DNA of 64,000 bases, taken from positions 1,550,001-1,614,000 of the forward strand of contig NZ_AP021869.1 of the NCBI RefSeq assembly GCF_026001925.1. The letters run 5' to 3'. The notes beneath the pieces are model-generated. The model saw only the letters and a program-made list of their open reading frames with translations, searched no databases and was not told where the DNA came from. Each line of letters begins with the position of its first letter. The first letter of the stretch is position 1. A program made the translations under genes and the position numbers. Below, piece by piece: positions 38,501 to 47,289 of this stretch. Origin of the DNA: Vibrio gangliei. Lineage in GTDB: Bacteria > Pseudomonadota > Gammaproteobacteria > Enterobacterales > Vibrionaceae.

Positions 38501-39074
38501 CGAACAAAGTGGTCAAATTCAGTCCGTTGGCTTCTCGTTATACATGGAGATGCTAGAACAAGCGGTCAATGCGTTAAAAGAAGGCAAAGAATTGTCATTA
38601 GACGAACTTTTACGTGAACAAACTGAAGTAGAATTACGTTTACCTGCATTACTGCCTGATGACTACATTCCTGACATTAATACACGCTTATCGATGTACA
38701 AGCGTATCGCCAGTGTCAGTAATGAAGATGAATTGGCAGAAATGAAAGTGGAACTGATTGATCGCTTTGGCACACTGCCCGATGCAGCAAAAAATTTATT
38801 GGTTATCAGTGAAATGAAACTTCAAGCTGCTAGAATAAAAGCGAAAAAAATTGAGGCTCATGATAAAGGTGGCTACATTGAATTTTTACCAACCGCAGAT
38901 ATCAACCCTGCATTCTTGGTGAAATTATTGCAATCGTCACCGAAAAAATTTGCAATGGAAGGCCCCACAAAGTTCAAGTTTACTGTACCATTAGCAGATA
39001 GACGTGAACGGGTGAACTTTATTAACGATTTACTAGCCCAGTTTCATCAAAACCGCTTACCTCAAGCTAGTTAA
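35577..39074 (+). CDS. mfd: Transcription-repair coupling factor Mfd
   Basis: 1165 aa from ATG 35577 (MSENSSKSAS); the upstream in-frame ATG at 35490 lies in a tandem repeat and is rejected. Order: UvrB-homology module (PDWETLPYDNFSPHQDIIS), CarD-like RNA-polymerase-interacting domain (GQPVVHLDHGIGRYIGL), SF2 translocase with Walker A GDVGFGKTEVA near residue 642 and DEEH box at about 742, TRG motif region, and C-terminal UvrA-inhibiting domain. It removes stalled RNA polymerase at lesions and recruits UvrA. It is followed by csiV on the same strand. Confidence 0.96.
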   Translation: MSENSSKSASSLLQLPLPSKSGDKKHIGHLVGGAMALSIAELSQQHQGVTLLAVPDHQLAIKLQHEVSQFTPHSVSIFPDWETLPYDNFSPHQDIISDRIAQLYQLPTQKNGLIIVPISTLLQRQSPKDFLLKTTLMVKNGDLYSLEKLRMQLEHSGYRHVDQVFGPGEYASRGSIIDLFPMGCENPYRIDFFDDEIDSIRTFDAETQRTIEDIQEIRLLPAHEFPTTEAAIEDFRIRWRQRFEARREPESVYMQVSKGTWPAGIEYWQPLFFERTDTLFDYLPDNTLLLTTGDLEKSIDTFLADVDYRFEQRKVDPLRPLLEPHELWLRKDELFSHFKGMPQATLSVESIEEKAGRKNAAVTLLPNLHAQHQLKEPLSALRQFLEQYTTEHPKGKVIFSVESEGRREALNELLAPIKVRPKECDDLQQALTSKDKYSLVLGSTEHGFIHTSPDFVFICESDVLGDRVIQRRKKDRKAVNSDTVIRHLAELKPGQPVVHLDHGIGRYIGLQTLEAGGLATEYVTLEYLNNAKLYVPVSSLNLISRYSGGAEETAPLHKLGSDAWNKARQKAAEKVRDVAAELLDVYAKREIKKGFKFIHDKEQYANFKATFPFEETDDQSQAINAVLSDMCQAKTMDRLVCGDVGFGKTEVAMRATFLAVDNSKQVAVLVPTTLLAQQHFENFRDRFANLPVRVEVLSRFKSAKEQKQILADVAEGKVDIIIGTHKLLQDDIKFRDLGLLIVDEEHRFGVRQKEKVKAMRADVDILTLTATPIPRTLNMAMSGMRDLSIIATPPARRLAIKTFVRQSEDSVIREAVLREIMRGGQVYFLHNNVETIDKVAESLAKLVPEARVVTAHGQMRERELEGIMNDFYHQRFNLLVCTTIIETGIDVPTANTIIMDRADKLGLAQLHQLRGRVGRSHHQAYAYLLTPHPKALSKDAVKRLDAIASLEDLGAGFTLATHDLEIRGAGELLGDEQSGQIQSVGFSLYMEMLEQAVNALKEGKELSLDELLREQTEVELRLPALLPDDYIPDINTRLSMYKRIASVSNEDELAEMKVELIDRFGTLPDAAKNLLVISEMKLQAARIKAKKIEAHDKGGYIEFLPTADINPAFLVKLLQSSPKKFAMEGPTKFKFTVPLADRRERVNFINDLLAQFHQNRLPQAS

Positions 39075-39179
39075 TGTAAGCGAGCAATATCATGATGTTT
39101 AGTCCTTTAAAAGCCAAACATCACACAACACTATTACTGAGGTGCTTAACGAATGAGTACCTCTGATTACGGAGTAACA

Positions 39180-39923
39180 ATGAAAAAACTGATTTTATTT
39201 CTATTGGTTTTTGTTTCATTACCAACATTTGCGCGTTCTTTTGACGTTGAAGTCATCATTTTTAAACGCAATGTTGAGCCTTCTCAAGTTAACGAAGCAT
39301 GGCCACAAGACTTAGAGCCAATTAACTATGACCGTGCTTTCTCATACCGCGATAGTGCCGCTATGTCTGAGCACAGAGCTAGCCTATTATCAAGTGGCTA
39401 CTACCGTTTAAACAATCAATACCAAGCGCTTAACCGTCATGCCGGTTTTAAACCGCTAGTTCACGTGACTTGGCGTCAGAATGATCGTGGTGAGCGCACT
39501 TCCCCTGTGCTTCATATTCAAGCCGGTCAAGATTTTTCCGGTAAATACGCCCCTGATGGCCGCTCGCTAAAAGAAATCGCTGCCGATGGTACGCCAACAT
39601 CGATTGAAAAATCGCCTCTTTATGAGCTAGAGGGCACGGTTCAGGTTTACGTTCAGCATTACTTATACTTAAAAACCAACCTAAACTTACGTGTACCTGG
39701 CAAAAATGAAGTGGTATTAAAAGATTCAGTGATCGAACCCTCTTCTGAAGATGAAGGTGATGAAGTGCAAGTCGGTAATCTTGAGCCAATCAAGCCAAAA
39801 GTTGAAGTGCAAGATTTCTTAAATAGCTACCGTATGCAGCAAAAACGCCAAATTCGCAGTGGTGAGATTCATTACTTAGACAATCCATTCCTAGGTGTGA
39901 TTATACGTATCGACAAAGCGTAA
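39180..39923 (+). CDS. csiV: CsiV, peptidoglycan-binding cell-shape protein
   Basis: 247 aa from ATG 39180 with GGAG 5 bases upstream (a frame extension to 39153 is rejected). A signal peptide MKKLILFLLVFVSLPTFA is followed by SFDVEVIIFKRN, the CsiV/DUF2730-like start. In V. cholerae CsiV is a periplasmic protein that acts with LpoA to activate PBP1A and is needed for growth with D-amino acids. Its place just after mfd is as in Vibrio. Confidence 0.85.
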   Translation: MKKLILFLLVFVSLPTFARSFDVEVIIFKRNVEPSQVNEAWPQDLEPINYDRAFSYRDSAAMSEHRASLLSSGYYRLNNQYQALNRHAGFKPLVHVTWRQNDRGERTSPVLHIQAGQDFSGKYAPDGRSLKEIAADGTPTSIEKSPLYELEGTVQVYVQHYLYLKTNLNLRVPGKNEVVLKDSVIEPSSEDEGDEVQVGNLEPIKPKVEVQDFLNSYRMQQKRQIRSGEIHYLDNPFLGVIIRIDKA

Positions 39924-39989
39924 ACGAATCTCGACATACTAATTGCTCGAGATACCACAGGTTCGAGATAGACAAACTAAGATATGAAT

Positions 39990-40023
39990 AACAATAAGAG
40001 GCCGAATATGGCCTCTTATTGTT
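39990..40023 (+). terminator. Rho-independent terminator after csiV
   Basis: Perfect 14-bp stem AACAATAAGAGGCC/GGCCTCTTATTGTT around a 6-base loop, followed by T-rich sequence. Confidence 0.88.
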
Positions 40024-40050
40024 TCTCTAGAATAAAAACTAAGGACATCC

Positions 40051-40590
40051 ATGACTCCTGACCATCGTTTAGTCACTCCAAGATTGAAATTACGTATGAT
40101 CACGGCAGATGAAAGTGCGATTTTCGCTCAAGCTATTCAAAGTTCGCCTTCTCTTTATCCTTGGTTAGATTGGTGCCATACCGGGTTTTCACAAGATGAA
40201 GCGAGCGATTTCATCATGCATACTCGGCTAAATTGGGTAAAAAACACCGCTTATGGGTTTGGTATTTATACGCAAAAGAAAGGCGAACTTATTGGCATGG
40301 TGGCACTAACCGATGTGGCATTAACCTTTAACATGGGCACGATTGGCTATTGGATTTGTGACCAGTTTCAGCACAAGGGCTATGGAAAAGAAGCCACATT
40401 GGCCCTAATAGACTTTTGCTTTTCAACTCTGCAACTGACTCGCTTAGAGTGTATTTGCGATCCAGACAATGTCGATAGTCACTATTTAGCAGAAAGCTGT
40501 GGTGGATTAAAAGAAGGGCTAGCGCGTAATCGTTACTTGTATGATGGCAAGCCTAAAGATGGCATCGTTTATTCATTTATTCCTGAATAG
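40051..40590 (+). CDS. GNAT acetyltransferase, RimJ/RimL type
   Basis: 179 aa. The N-terminal LVTPRLKLRMITADE and the motif A segment GYWICDQFQHKGYGKEAT are typical of RimJ/RimL-like N-acetyltransferases; RLECICDPDNVDSHYLAE is motif B. It probably acetylates a protein N-terminus or small amine; the substrate is unknown. A single gene between two terminators, with ATG 40051 27 bases after the csiV terminator. Confidence 0.88.
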   Translation: MTPDHRLVTPRLKLRMITADESAIFAQAIQSSPSLYPWLDWCHTGFSQDEASDFIMHTRLNWVKNTAYGFGIYTQKKGELIGMVALTDVALTFNMGTIGYWICDQFQHKGYGKEATLALIDFCFSTLQLTRLECICDPDNVDSHYLAESCGGLKEGLARNRYLYDGKPKDGIVYSFIPE

Positions 40591-40630
40591 TCCAAAACTC
40601 AAAATTGAAACGCCATACGCTAAAAACAAC

Positions 40631-40652
40631 AAAGGCTCCATCCGGAGCCTTT
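40631..40652. terminator. Bidirectional terminator between GNAT gene and ndh
   Basis: AAAGGCTCC-ATCC-GGAGCCTTT, a perfect 9-bp stem between two convergent genes. Confidence 0.85.
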
Positions 40653-40672
40653 AGTAATATAACGAACTGCTC

Positions 40673-41962
40673 TTAGTGCAGTTTCAGGTTTGGTCGTAAT
40701 ACACGGTTAATGCGGCCAACCAGCATCATCAAGCCCGTCTTAAAGCAACCATGCAGTGCAACAAGGTGCATCCGGTACAACGAGATATACACTACGCGTG
40801 CAATACGTCCCTCAATCATCATCGAGCCTTTGGTCAGGTTCCCCATCAAGCTACCGACAGTTGAAAAGCGGCTTAATGAAACCAAAGAACCATGATCTTT
40901 GTAGGTGTAAGCCTTTAAAGTATGACCGTTCATTTGTGCCACGATATTACGATAAGCTAGGCTTGCCATTTGGTGCGCAGCTTGAGCTCGAGGTGGAACA
41001 AATGTGCCATCTTTTTGCTGACAAGATGCCAAGTCACCAATGACGTAAATATCGTCATCACGTGTTGATTGCAACGTCTCTTTAACCACAATCTGATTAA
41101 TGCGGTTGGTTTCAAGACCCGCAATCTCTTTCATAAAGTCAGGTGCTTTGATACCCGCCGCCCAAACCATCAACTGTGCTGGAATACGCTCGCCATCTTT
41201 GGTCACTAAACCTTCAGAATCCGCTTGCGTGACCATAGTTGCAGTACGAACATTCACCCCTAACTTAGTCAATTCGCTATGCGCTGCCGCTGAAATGCGC
41301 GGTGGTAGAGCTGGTAAAATGCGCTCGCCCGCTTCCACTAAGTTAACGTTCAATTTGGTTGAATCAAGATCTTCGAAACCATAGGTGTGCAATTCTTTAA
41401 TTGCATTATGCAGCTCTGCTGAAAGCTCAACACCGGTTGCACCACCACCGACAATCGCAATATCCACTGTACCTTCACCGTGCTTAGCATGCAGTTTTAG
41501 GAACAGGTTATTCATTTCTTTACGGAAACGGTGCGCTTGCTCTGGGCTGTCAAGGAAGATGCAGTTTTCTTTCACTCCAGGAGTGTTGAAATCATTCGAC
41601 TTAGAACCAATCGCGAGTACCAAAATATCGTATTCAATTTCACGGCTTGGGATCAGCAGTTCATCGTTTTCATCACGAATTTCGCTCAACGAAATCACTT
41701 TGCGTTCACGGTCGATGCCCTCTAGGCTGCCCATTTGAAAATCAAAGCTGTGATTCTTGGCATGAGCACGGTAGCTTAATGCATCCACCCCTTCATCTAA
41801 TGAACCTGTTGCCACTTCATGCAACAATGGTTTCCATAAGTGACTGGCTTTACGATCGACCAAAGTTACCGTGGCACGACGTTTGCGCCCTAATGTTCGG
41901 CCTAATTTGGTTGCAAGTTCAAGACCACCTGCACCACCACCTACAACAACGATTCGCGTCAT
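40673..41962 (-). CDS. ndh: Type II NADH:quinone oxidoreductase Ndh
   Basis: 429 aa single-subunit, non-proton-pumping NADH dehydrogenase at the inner membrane. FAD-binding [11 protein letters not shown] at residues 5-15, NADH-binding [15 protein letters not shown] near 170, and the AQAAHQMA segment near the C-terminal membrane-binding part. In E. coli ndh is repressed by FNR; the upstream region has a TTGAT-containing palindrome at 42213-42227. Order ycfP-ndh is as in enterobacteria. Confidence 0.95.
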   Translation of the reverse strand: MTRIVVVGGGAGGLELATKLGRTLGRKRRATVTLVDRKASHLWKPLLHEVATGSLDEGVDALSYRAHAKNHSFDFQMGSLEGIDRERKVISLSEIRDENDELLIPSREIEYDILVLAIGSKSNDFNTPGVKENCIFLDSPEQAHRFRKEMNNLFLKLHAKHGEGTVDIAIVGGGATGVELSAELHNAIKELHTYGFEDLDSTKLNVNLVEAGERILPALPPRISAAAHSELTKLGVNVRTATMVTQADSEGLVTKDGERIPAQLMVWAAGIKAPDFMKEIAGLETNRINQIVVKETLQSTRDDDIYVIGDLASCQQKDGTFVPPRAQAAHQMASLAYRNIVAQMNGHTLKAYTYKDHGSLVSLSRFSTVGSLMGNLTKGSMMIEGRIARVVYISLYRMHLVALHGCFKTGLMMLVGRINRVLRPNLKLH

Positions 41963-42212
41963 CTGACACTCCTAAATAAATTAAAAATCAAATCGGCATA
42001 AAATTAAAATTGGATCAGCTCGGCCACAACCCAACTGAGAAATTCTTCATGTTTGTCGATACAGTTCGTTCACCATGCCACGCTTATATTTTGAATCTCA
42101 GGCGAACTTAAAGGACCATCTTTGAGAGATGAAAAAGTTGTTTCGTATCGGTGAAATCAAATTGCGATATTGTGAGATGTTGTGCATTTTTGATTTAATT
42201 TATTTTGAAAAT

Positions 42213-42227
42213 ATCAAAAAATTTGAT
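42213..42227. promoter_or_regulatory. Palindrome upstream of ndh (possible regulator site)
   Basis: ATCAAA-AAA-TTTGAT with an adjoining TTGAT-CTAG-CTCAT; the latter fits the FNR consensus at only 8 of 10 positions. It is in the 307-base stretch upstream of ndh (41963-42269), which otherwise is AT-rich and shows no gene. Confidence 0.35.
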
Positions 42228-42270
42228 CTAGCTCATTATATCCAGACAAAAGTTTGAATCAATAGAAATA

Positions 42271-42300
42271 AAAAAAGAGCCGCAAGAAAGGCTCTTTTTT
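42271..42300 (-). terminator. Terminator after ycfP
   Basis: AAAAAAGAGCC (42271-42281) and GGCTCTTTTTT (42290-42300) form a symmetric stem with T-runs on both strands; it ends the hinT-ycfP gene series. Confidence 0.85.
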
Positions 42301-42319
42301 GATGATTTTTACAACGGTT

Positions 42320-42859
42320 CTATGCTTGTTTGAACGCTTTTATCTTTTGTAAATGCTGAGATATTTTTTTGAATTTATGCGTTTCTTTTTCATCCCATTC
42401 CACTTGATAGTACGGTGAAAGCTCATCATAAACATCTTGATTATCACGAATTTCATCATGGCGAGATAAAAATACAATACAGTTATCTTTGTTTTGCTCT
42501 CGATAATCTTTGATACATTTAGTTGCAATATCCGCGTACTCTTCAGGTCGATCAATTCGACCTTGCATATTCTCTTGTGGTTTTAAGTTAGGATTAAAGA
42601 TAGCTTGCTTGATACCACATAAAAAGCCGATACGCTCAGACCAATAACCGCCTAAACCAACACCACAAATCAACGGAGATGGGTCATCACTTTCTTCGAT
42701 GACCTTAGTCACTTCTTTTAGCAAATGCTGCATGTCGTGTTTAGGATGAAGTGTGCTGTAGTTGATGAATCGCACATCACTGTCAATAAATTGCAGCTGC
42801 AATACTTTTTCATGATTGCCTGGGCTAGTGCTGTCGAAGCCATGTAAATAAATGATCAT
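42320..42859 (-). CDS. ycfP: YcfP family alpha/beta-hydrolase-like protein (UPF0227)
   Basis: 179 aa, E. coli YcfP is 180 aa; the two share IIYLHGFDS at the start, [18 protein letters not shown] (nucleophile elbow region with Gly-rich GVGLGGYW) and FNPNL. Family members are esterase-like; the usual nucleophile Ser is replaced in GVGLGG, so catalytic activity is uncertain. It lies between the thiK-like gene and ndh; E. coli has nagZ before it, absent here. Confidence 0.92.
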   Translation of the reverse strand: MIIYLHGFDSTSPGNHEKVLQLQFIDSDVRFINYSTLHPKHDMQHLLKEVTKVIEESDDPSPLICGVGLGGYWSERIGFLCGIKQAIFNPNLKPQENMQGRIDRPEEYADIATKCIKDYREQNKDNCIVFLSRHDEIRDNQDVYDELSPYYQVEWDEKETHKFKKISQHLQKIKAFKQA

Positions 42860-43006
42860 TGAACCATCCTCAGTTCTCGATAGATAAACTCAATCTACCA
42901 CGATTATTATGGTTTTAAACCACTGTTTCTACAATTTATGCTTTATGAAACATGAATAGTGATCTACGTAACTCTTACCATTCGACATTGCATAATTAAT
43001 AACCGC

Positions 43007-43972
43007 CTAATAACCGTCGAGAGCGAGTTGACGACTTAATATTTGTATCGCTTCTTGGTCTGAAGCTCGCCCATATAAAGAGTAAGTAATGCTATGCCAC
43101 AACAAAGCCATGAAGCGTAATAAAGGAATCCAGCGTTGAACCATTTCTCGCCATAACGGCTCATTGATGGCTTTAGCATGTGTATTGCCATTTTTTATAT
43201 CCATTGCAAGTCGCCATTTCGCATACGCTTTAACACTCAAATCAACATCAAACTGCCCGGCAAGAATGCTGGTTGAGACATCCAAAATGGGGCTCGCCAT
43301 AGCGGCATATTCCCAATCGATAATCACTAATTCTGAATCGTCTTTCTGAATAATATTATAGTCGCCCAGATCGAAGTGACATAAACAAGCAGGCGCAACA
43401 GAAAGCGTCTCTTGATACAAGTCATCACACAGAGACAATAAATGGTTAAAACGATAAGTTTGGCTAGGCGTTCGCTGTTCTGGTTCTAATGACTGCCAAT
43501 ACGTTTTTATGCAGCGGGCATAATCAAATGATCTAACAGGGTGTGAAGACATTAAATCATCGTCAAATAGCGTATTTCCCTCTTCAAATCGATGTAACAA
43601 CGACAAACACTTCATCACACTCTCTAGAGCATCATGATGGTCAACTTGAGTGAGAGTAGTACCATCCACCCACTCGACCAACAAGCCTTCAGAAAAAAGG
43701 TTTTCTACCCGTGGTGAAAATGGTGCTTGCTGTAGAACGGATAATATTTGAAATTCATTCCCACGCTCAAGCGATAAAGCCTGCGTAGAAACAGAATGTG
43801 GCCGCCATACATAATGGCGGCCACATTGGGTGGATATTTTCCAACATTGATTGGTCAATCCTCCAGAAAGAGGCTGAGCACTGATAGTTTGTTTAAACCA
43901 TTGTTTTTCTAGCATCACTAAACTCGGTTCTTGTTTAGTGGCTTGTAACCAGCACTCAGTCACTGACAACAT
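43007..43972 (-). CDS. Aminoglycoside/choline kinase-like phosphotransferase (thiamine kinase ThiK-like)
   Basis: 321 aa. The kinase-like motif LCHFDLGDYNII (Brenner-type HxDxxxxN, with His-Phe-Asp) and the metal-binding IIDWEYAAMASPILDVS are those of the APH/choline kinase fold. E. coli has thiK (ycfN) at the same place between lpoB and nagZ, so thiamine kinase is the likely role, though this protein is longer (321 against 274 aa). The start ATG 43972 overlaps the last base of lpoB, indicating translational coupling. Confidence 0.8.
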   Translation of the reverse strand: MLSVTECWLQATKQEPSLVMLEKQWFKQTISAQPLSGGLTNQCWKISTQCGRHYVWRPHSVSTQALSLERGNEFQILSVLQQAPFSPRVENLFSEGLLVEWVDGTTLTQVDHHDALESVMKCLSLLHRFEEGNTLFDDDLMSSHPVRSFDYARCIKTYWQSLEPEQRTPSQTYRFNHLLSLCDDLYQETLSVAPACLCHFDLGDYNIIQKDDSELVIIDWEYAAMASPILDVSTSILAGQFDVDLSVKAYAKWRLAMDIKNGNTHAKAINEPLWREMVQRWIPLLRFMALLWHSITYSLYGRASDQEAIQILSRQLALDGY

Positions 43973-44556
43973 TACATTCCGAAGAAACTTTTCGACTCTT
44001 GCTTACGGATCTCAGTTTCATCAGCCCATTGGATCAGGCCGGTTTTCAAATCCATTAAACGCATGGTCATTTTGTAGTACACGTCTTTATCACTACCCGC
44101 TTCTTTCACAATGCTTGATAGGTTGCCATAAAGCATGTATTGCGCCCCCATCATTTGACCAAATTTGATTGCACTGCTTTGGTCAACCAACTCGTCATTG
44201 TTTTGGAAGTTCAATTGCTTACGAACATCTTCTACTTTTGTCATGTCAACCAGCTGGAACTTACCAGAGTTCAGCATTTTAGTGGTGATTGAATCTGTGA
44301 TGGATTCTGTATCAATATGCTCACTGGTTTTGTTACGAATGTTGTCCACATACACAATTGGACGACCTTGAATGGCGGCAACAGAACCCGAAGCCAGCAT
44401 GCTGTCTGCCATTTCATTGGCAATTTTTTGTAGATCAGTCGAGCCGAAATCTACTGTTGTGGTTTCCGCAGAATTGGCGTCGCCATACTGAACCTTATTT
44501 GAACAGCCACCTAAAATGACAGCTAAGCTAATTAATGCAATTGCTGTTTTTTTCAT
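43972..44556 (-). CDS. lpoB: Penicillin-binding protein activator LpoB
   Basis: 194 aa outer-membrane lipoprotein. The signal peptide ends in lipobox LGGC (MKKTAIALISLAVILGGCS), then a Ser/Thr-rich linker and the globular LpoB domain (YVDNIRNKTSEHIDTESI, YMLYGNLSSIV). LpoB reaches through the periplasm to activate PBP1b in enterobacteria; Vibrio also uses a related system with CsiV/LpoA. It lies between ycfL and the thiK-like gene. Confidence 0.88.
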   Translation of the reverse strand: MKKTAIALISLAVILGGCSNKVQYGDANSAETTTVDFGSTDLQKIANEMADSMLASGSVAAIQGRPIVYVDNIRNKTSEHIDTESITDSITTKMLNSGKFQLVDMTKVEDVRKQLNFQNNDELVDQSSAIKFGQMMGAQYMLYGNLSSIVKEAGSDKDVYYKMTMRLMDLKTGLIQWADETEIRKQESKSFFGM

Positions 44557-44572
44557 TCGTTACTTCCTTTCA

Positions 44573-44962
44573 TTAATCTTGTGGGCGAATTTGAATGCGG
44601 AATTGTGTCGCATTCGGGTTCACAGACACTTCACTTAAAGTCATTGATTCATAACCGCGTAGGATAAACTGACGCCAAGCCCCTTGCTTCGCATTCACTT
44701 CTAGCCCTTGCTCATCATACCAATAAAAACGATATTGCAGATTTTGCGTATCTTGAGAGTTATTGATGATCTTTACTAAACCGCGAGTATTACCGTTATT
44801 GGCTTGAGTATCAATGGAGTCAATTGTCAAATCATCATCTAGTGCCGTGTCACTATATAAAACTTGCTGACTGGCGCTATCAATACGCAATCCAGCGGTA
44901 TTACTGCTAGAACATCCCGCTAAGGCAACAAGTCCTAAGCCTATCACTAACCATTTTTTCAT
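44573..44962 (-). CDS. ycfL: YcfL family lipoprotein
   Basis: 129 aa. Lipobox LAGC in MKKWLVIGLGLVALAGCS, followed by a single beta-rich domain ending in NPNATQFRIQIRPQD, with WYDEQGLEV in the middle. The YcfL family has an immunoglobulin-like fold and unknown function. It begins within the stop codon region of the COG3014 gene (4-base overlap) and precedes lpoB by 16 bases. Confidence 0.87.
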   Translation of the reverse strand: MKKWLVIGLGLVALAGCSSSNTAGLRIDSASQQVLYSDTALDDDLTIDSIDTQANNGNTRGLVKIINNSQDTQNLQYRFYWYDEQGLEVNAKQGAWRQFILRGYESMTLSEVSVNPNATQFRIQIRPQD

Positions 44963-46428
44963 TGAATTACTCCTAATTGTTTATGCCAAGCTGTTACTGT
45001 ATTCCCTTGACGCGAAAGCCATAAAAACGTTCGGCGATTTTCTTTTACCTCAATTGAGTATTGATGGCTACCCGAGGAAATCGTGTATTCACCAGGCGTA
45101 AGATTAATACTGCTGCTAAAAACTTGAGCCGGTAATGTTTGCCAGCTGCGCGTGTCAGGCTGCTCTGTGACAATATTCCATATATTCGCAATCAACTCTG
45201 ACACACCAGAATCATCGGCTTTGGCTGCTTGATGCCTTAACTGATCTTTGGTGTACAAACGTAGCCCTTGTTTCAGCACCATAGTGGGAATACGCTCACT
45301 GAGATCATTTTCTGCCATTAAATTGGTATCAGATAAAAGGCTAGCAGTTAACGCTTGATTATTTAATGTTAACGGGCTGAAATTTTGTACTTTAACATTC
45401 TTATACACAGGCAACGCGACACTATAAAACTTGGTTCGACCCGAGCTGTCCCAAATCGGCAATGAAAGACGCCAACTACCACGTTGTGCCACCACGCCCC
45501 TTTCATCAATCACGATAAGTTGTCCATTGCCCCGAGGAACCGCCTTCGTATCACCATATTGTTTCACCAAAGCATCCAAATCTTGTCGCATGCCCAATTT
45601 TTTTGCTACACGGATGGTGGCATCAATAATCTCACGGTTTTCTGGATAAACTGCTAATGCACGTTTGTAGTCAATGTAAGCATCATTAAGTTGATTATCC
45701 GCTTCAAATAGTAATGCAGATAAGTATAACAAATACCCATTTTGTACAGCTTGCAAGGTTTTCCCTGCATCAGGGTACTGAGAAATAATGCTGCCAAGAT
45801 TCGGCTGAACCCCATTCTTTTTCATTTGTGCCTGTGCGTCTTTTAACTCCGCATCTCGGCTTTTACGCGCTTTTTCTTGTACTTGATTGGCACGGCGCAT
45901 TTCAACTAATGCGCCTTGAAAATCATTATTCTGTAAATAATTTAACCCTAAATACAGATGTAAATAACCAAGCTCATAATCGGCAGGGTTATACGTGGTT
46001 AAATTATCATTGGTTGCTAAGGAACCCGCTTGATTCGCACTTTCACTTACAGAGATAGTCGCGCGTCGAGACAGTTCAGTATAGGCTTTATCACTCAGTT
46101 GAAACGACGCAAAACTGTTTGGGTAATTCTCAGCTAAGAATGACACCCGCCCCTTTTCCATATTACTTAAAACCGGGCCACCGATGTCTGAGTCAATGAT
46201 TTCTTGCTCTGCACTTTTAAAATCGCCTTTCGCGACATCTTGGTACATATCTTTATTTTGTGCAGAGTAATGACTAAAAAGATTACCTGCAGATAAATTC
46301 GCGCAAGCACTTAACGTTAAACAGCATACTGCAATCATGATCATTTTTATCGAGCGGCCCCAATACGAAGCAGCAGTAAACTGAAAAGTCGAAACTGGTA
46401 ACGATTTTATCTGCATTGATTTCATCAT
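44959..46428 (-). CDS. COG3014 family lipoprotein with helical repeats
   Basis: 489 aa. A signal sequence ends in lipobox LSAC (MIMIAVCCLTLSACANLS, Cys at residue 42 from the chosen start); the upstream ~28 residues are an unusually long n-region, so ATG at residue 29 is an alternative start. The middle part is helical and TPR-like (LGLNYLQNNDFQGALVEMRRA; YIDYKRALAVYPENREII) and the last ~150 residues are beta-rich. The family is known next to ycfL/lpoB and its function is unknown; an envelope role is implied by context. Confidence 0.82.
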   Translation of the reverse strand: MMKSMQIKSLPVSTFQFTAASYWGRSIKMIMIAVCCLTLSACANLSAGNLFSHYSAQNKDMYQDVAKGDFKSAEQEIIDSDIGGPVLSNMEKGRVSFLAENYPNSFASFQLSDKAYTELSRRATISVSESANQAGSLATNDNLTTYNPADYELGYLHLYLGLNYLQNNDFQGALVEMRRANQVQEKARKSRDAELKDAQAQMKKNGVQPNLGSIISQYPDAGKTLQAVQNGYLLYLSALLFEADNQLNDAYIDYKRALAVYPENREIIDATIRVAKKLGMRQDLDALVKQYGDTKAVPRGNGQLIVIDERGVVAQRGSWRLSLPIWDSSGRTKFYSVALPVYKNVKVQNFSPLTLNNQALTASLLSDTNLMAENDLSERIPTMVLKQGLRLYTKDQLRHQAAKADDSGVSELIANIWNIVTEQPDTRSWQTLPAQVFSSSINLTPGEYTISSGSHQYSIEVKENRRTFLWLSRQGNTVTAWHKQLGVIQ

Positions 46429-46441
46429 AATGTTTAGCGGC

Positions 46442-46792
46442 CTAGTTAACTAACATTGGCCCTAAAGGTTCGCCACCTACTAAATGCATATGAATATGAT
46501 AGACCTCTTGTCCACCATGAGCATTGCAGTTCACGATAAGTCGGTATCCATTTTCGGCAATGCCTTCTTGTTGAGCAAGTTTCTTTGCCACGGTAAATAA
46601 ACGCCCGAGTACACGTTCGTCGTCTTCTTCTACATCGTTTACTGTTGGAATTAACTTATTTGGAATAATTAAAATATGGCTTGGCGCTCTTGGATTAATA
46701 TCGCGAAACGCAGTGACAAGGTCATCTTGATACAGCATATCTGACGGGATCTCTTTACGGATAATCTTGCTAAAAATCGTTTCTTCAGACAT
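46442..46792 (-). CDS. hinT: HinT purine nucleoside phosphoramidase
   Basis: 116 aa HIT family protein hydrolysing adenosine 5'-phosphoramidates. The histidine triad HxHxH is in [12 protein letters not shown] and the N-terminus [23 protein letters not shown] is typical of HinT. It heads hinT-COG3014-ycfL-lpoB-thiK-like-ycfP, all on the minus strand with short gaps. Confidence 0.95.
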   Translation of the reverse strand: MSEETIFSKIIRKEIPSDMLYQDDLVTAFRDINPRAPSHILIIPNKLIPTVNDVEEDDERVLGRLFTVAKKLAQQEGIAENGYRLIVNCNAHGGQEVYHIHMHLVGGEPLGPMLVN

Positions 46793-47289
46793 TTCTCACT
46801 CCTAATTCGCTAATCGATATTATTGCCTTACGCCACATGCTGGATATTCATCCATCCAATTGATCTGGAATAACTTTCACCATGTAGGGCTTATTAGTAT
46901 GCGACAAGCCTGCGGATATCACAATATTTTCTCTTGCCAGATTTCCTTGCTTAGAGCGCTGAATTTACAAGCGAAATTGAATTTAATTTGGAACTGATCA
47001 CACTTTTTATAGTCTAGTTTATACATGCAGTATGTGGTTTTGAGCATGACGAGTGACTTATTTTACTAAATAATCAACGCTTGCCTTGTTATTACCCCCG
47101 GTTAGCCACATATTGAATATGAGACATAAGTCACTGTACTTTTTATCTATTACTCCGTTTGACTGTGACTTAAAACATTGACTATCGATTACTTACCTTT
47201 CCTGTGTTCATCGCTTCATACCTTCGACACACTAAAGTTGAGTCATTGAATTTATTATATTTTAGCTAATGCTAACAAAGGAAATTAAG
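46793..47289. other. Intergenic region between hinT and the DUF1887 gene
   Basis: About 500 AT-rich bases without a gene. Two pairs of complementary segments lie in pseudoknot order: TATGTGG near 47031 with CCACATA near 47106, and AGTGACTTAT (47051-47060) with ATAAGTCACT (47126-47135). No terminator-like T-tail is seen. Confidence 0.4.
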
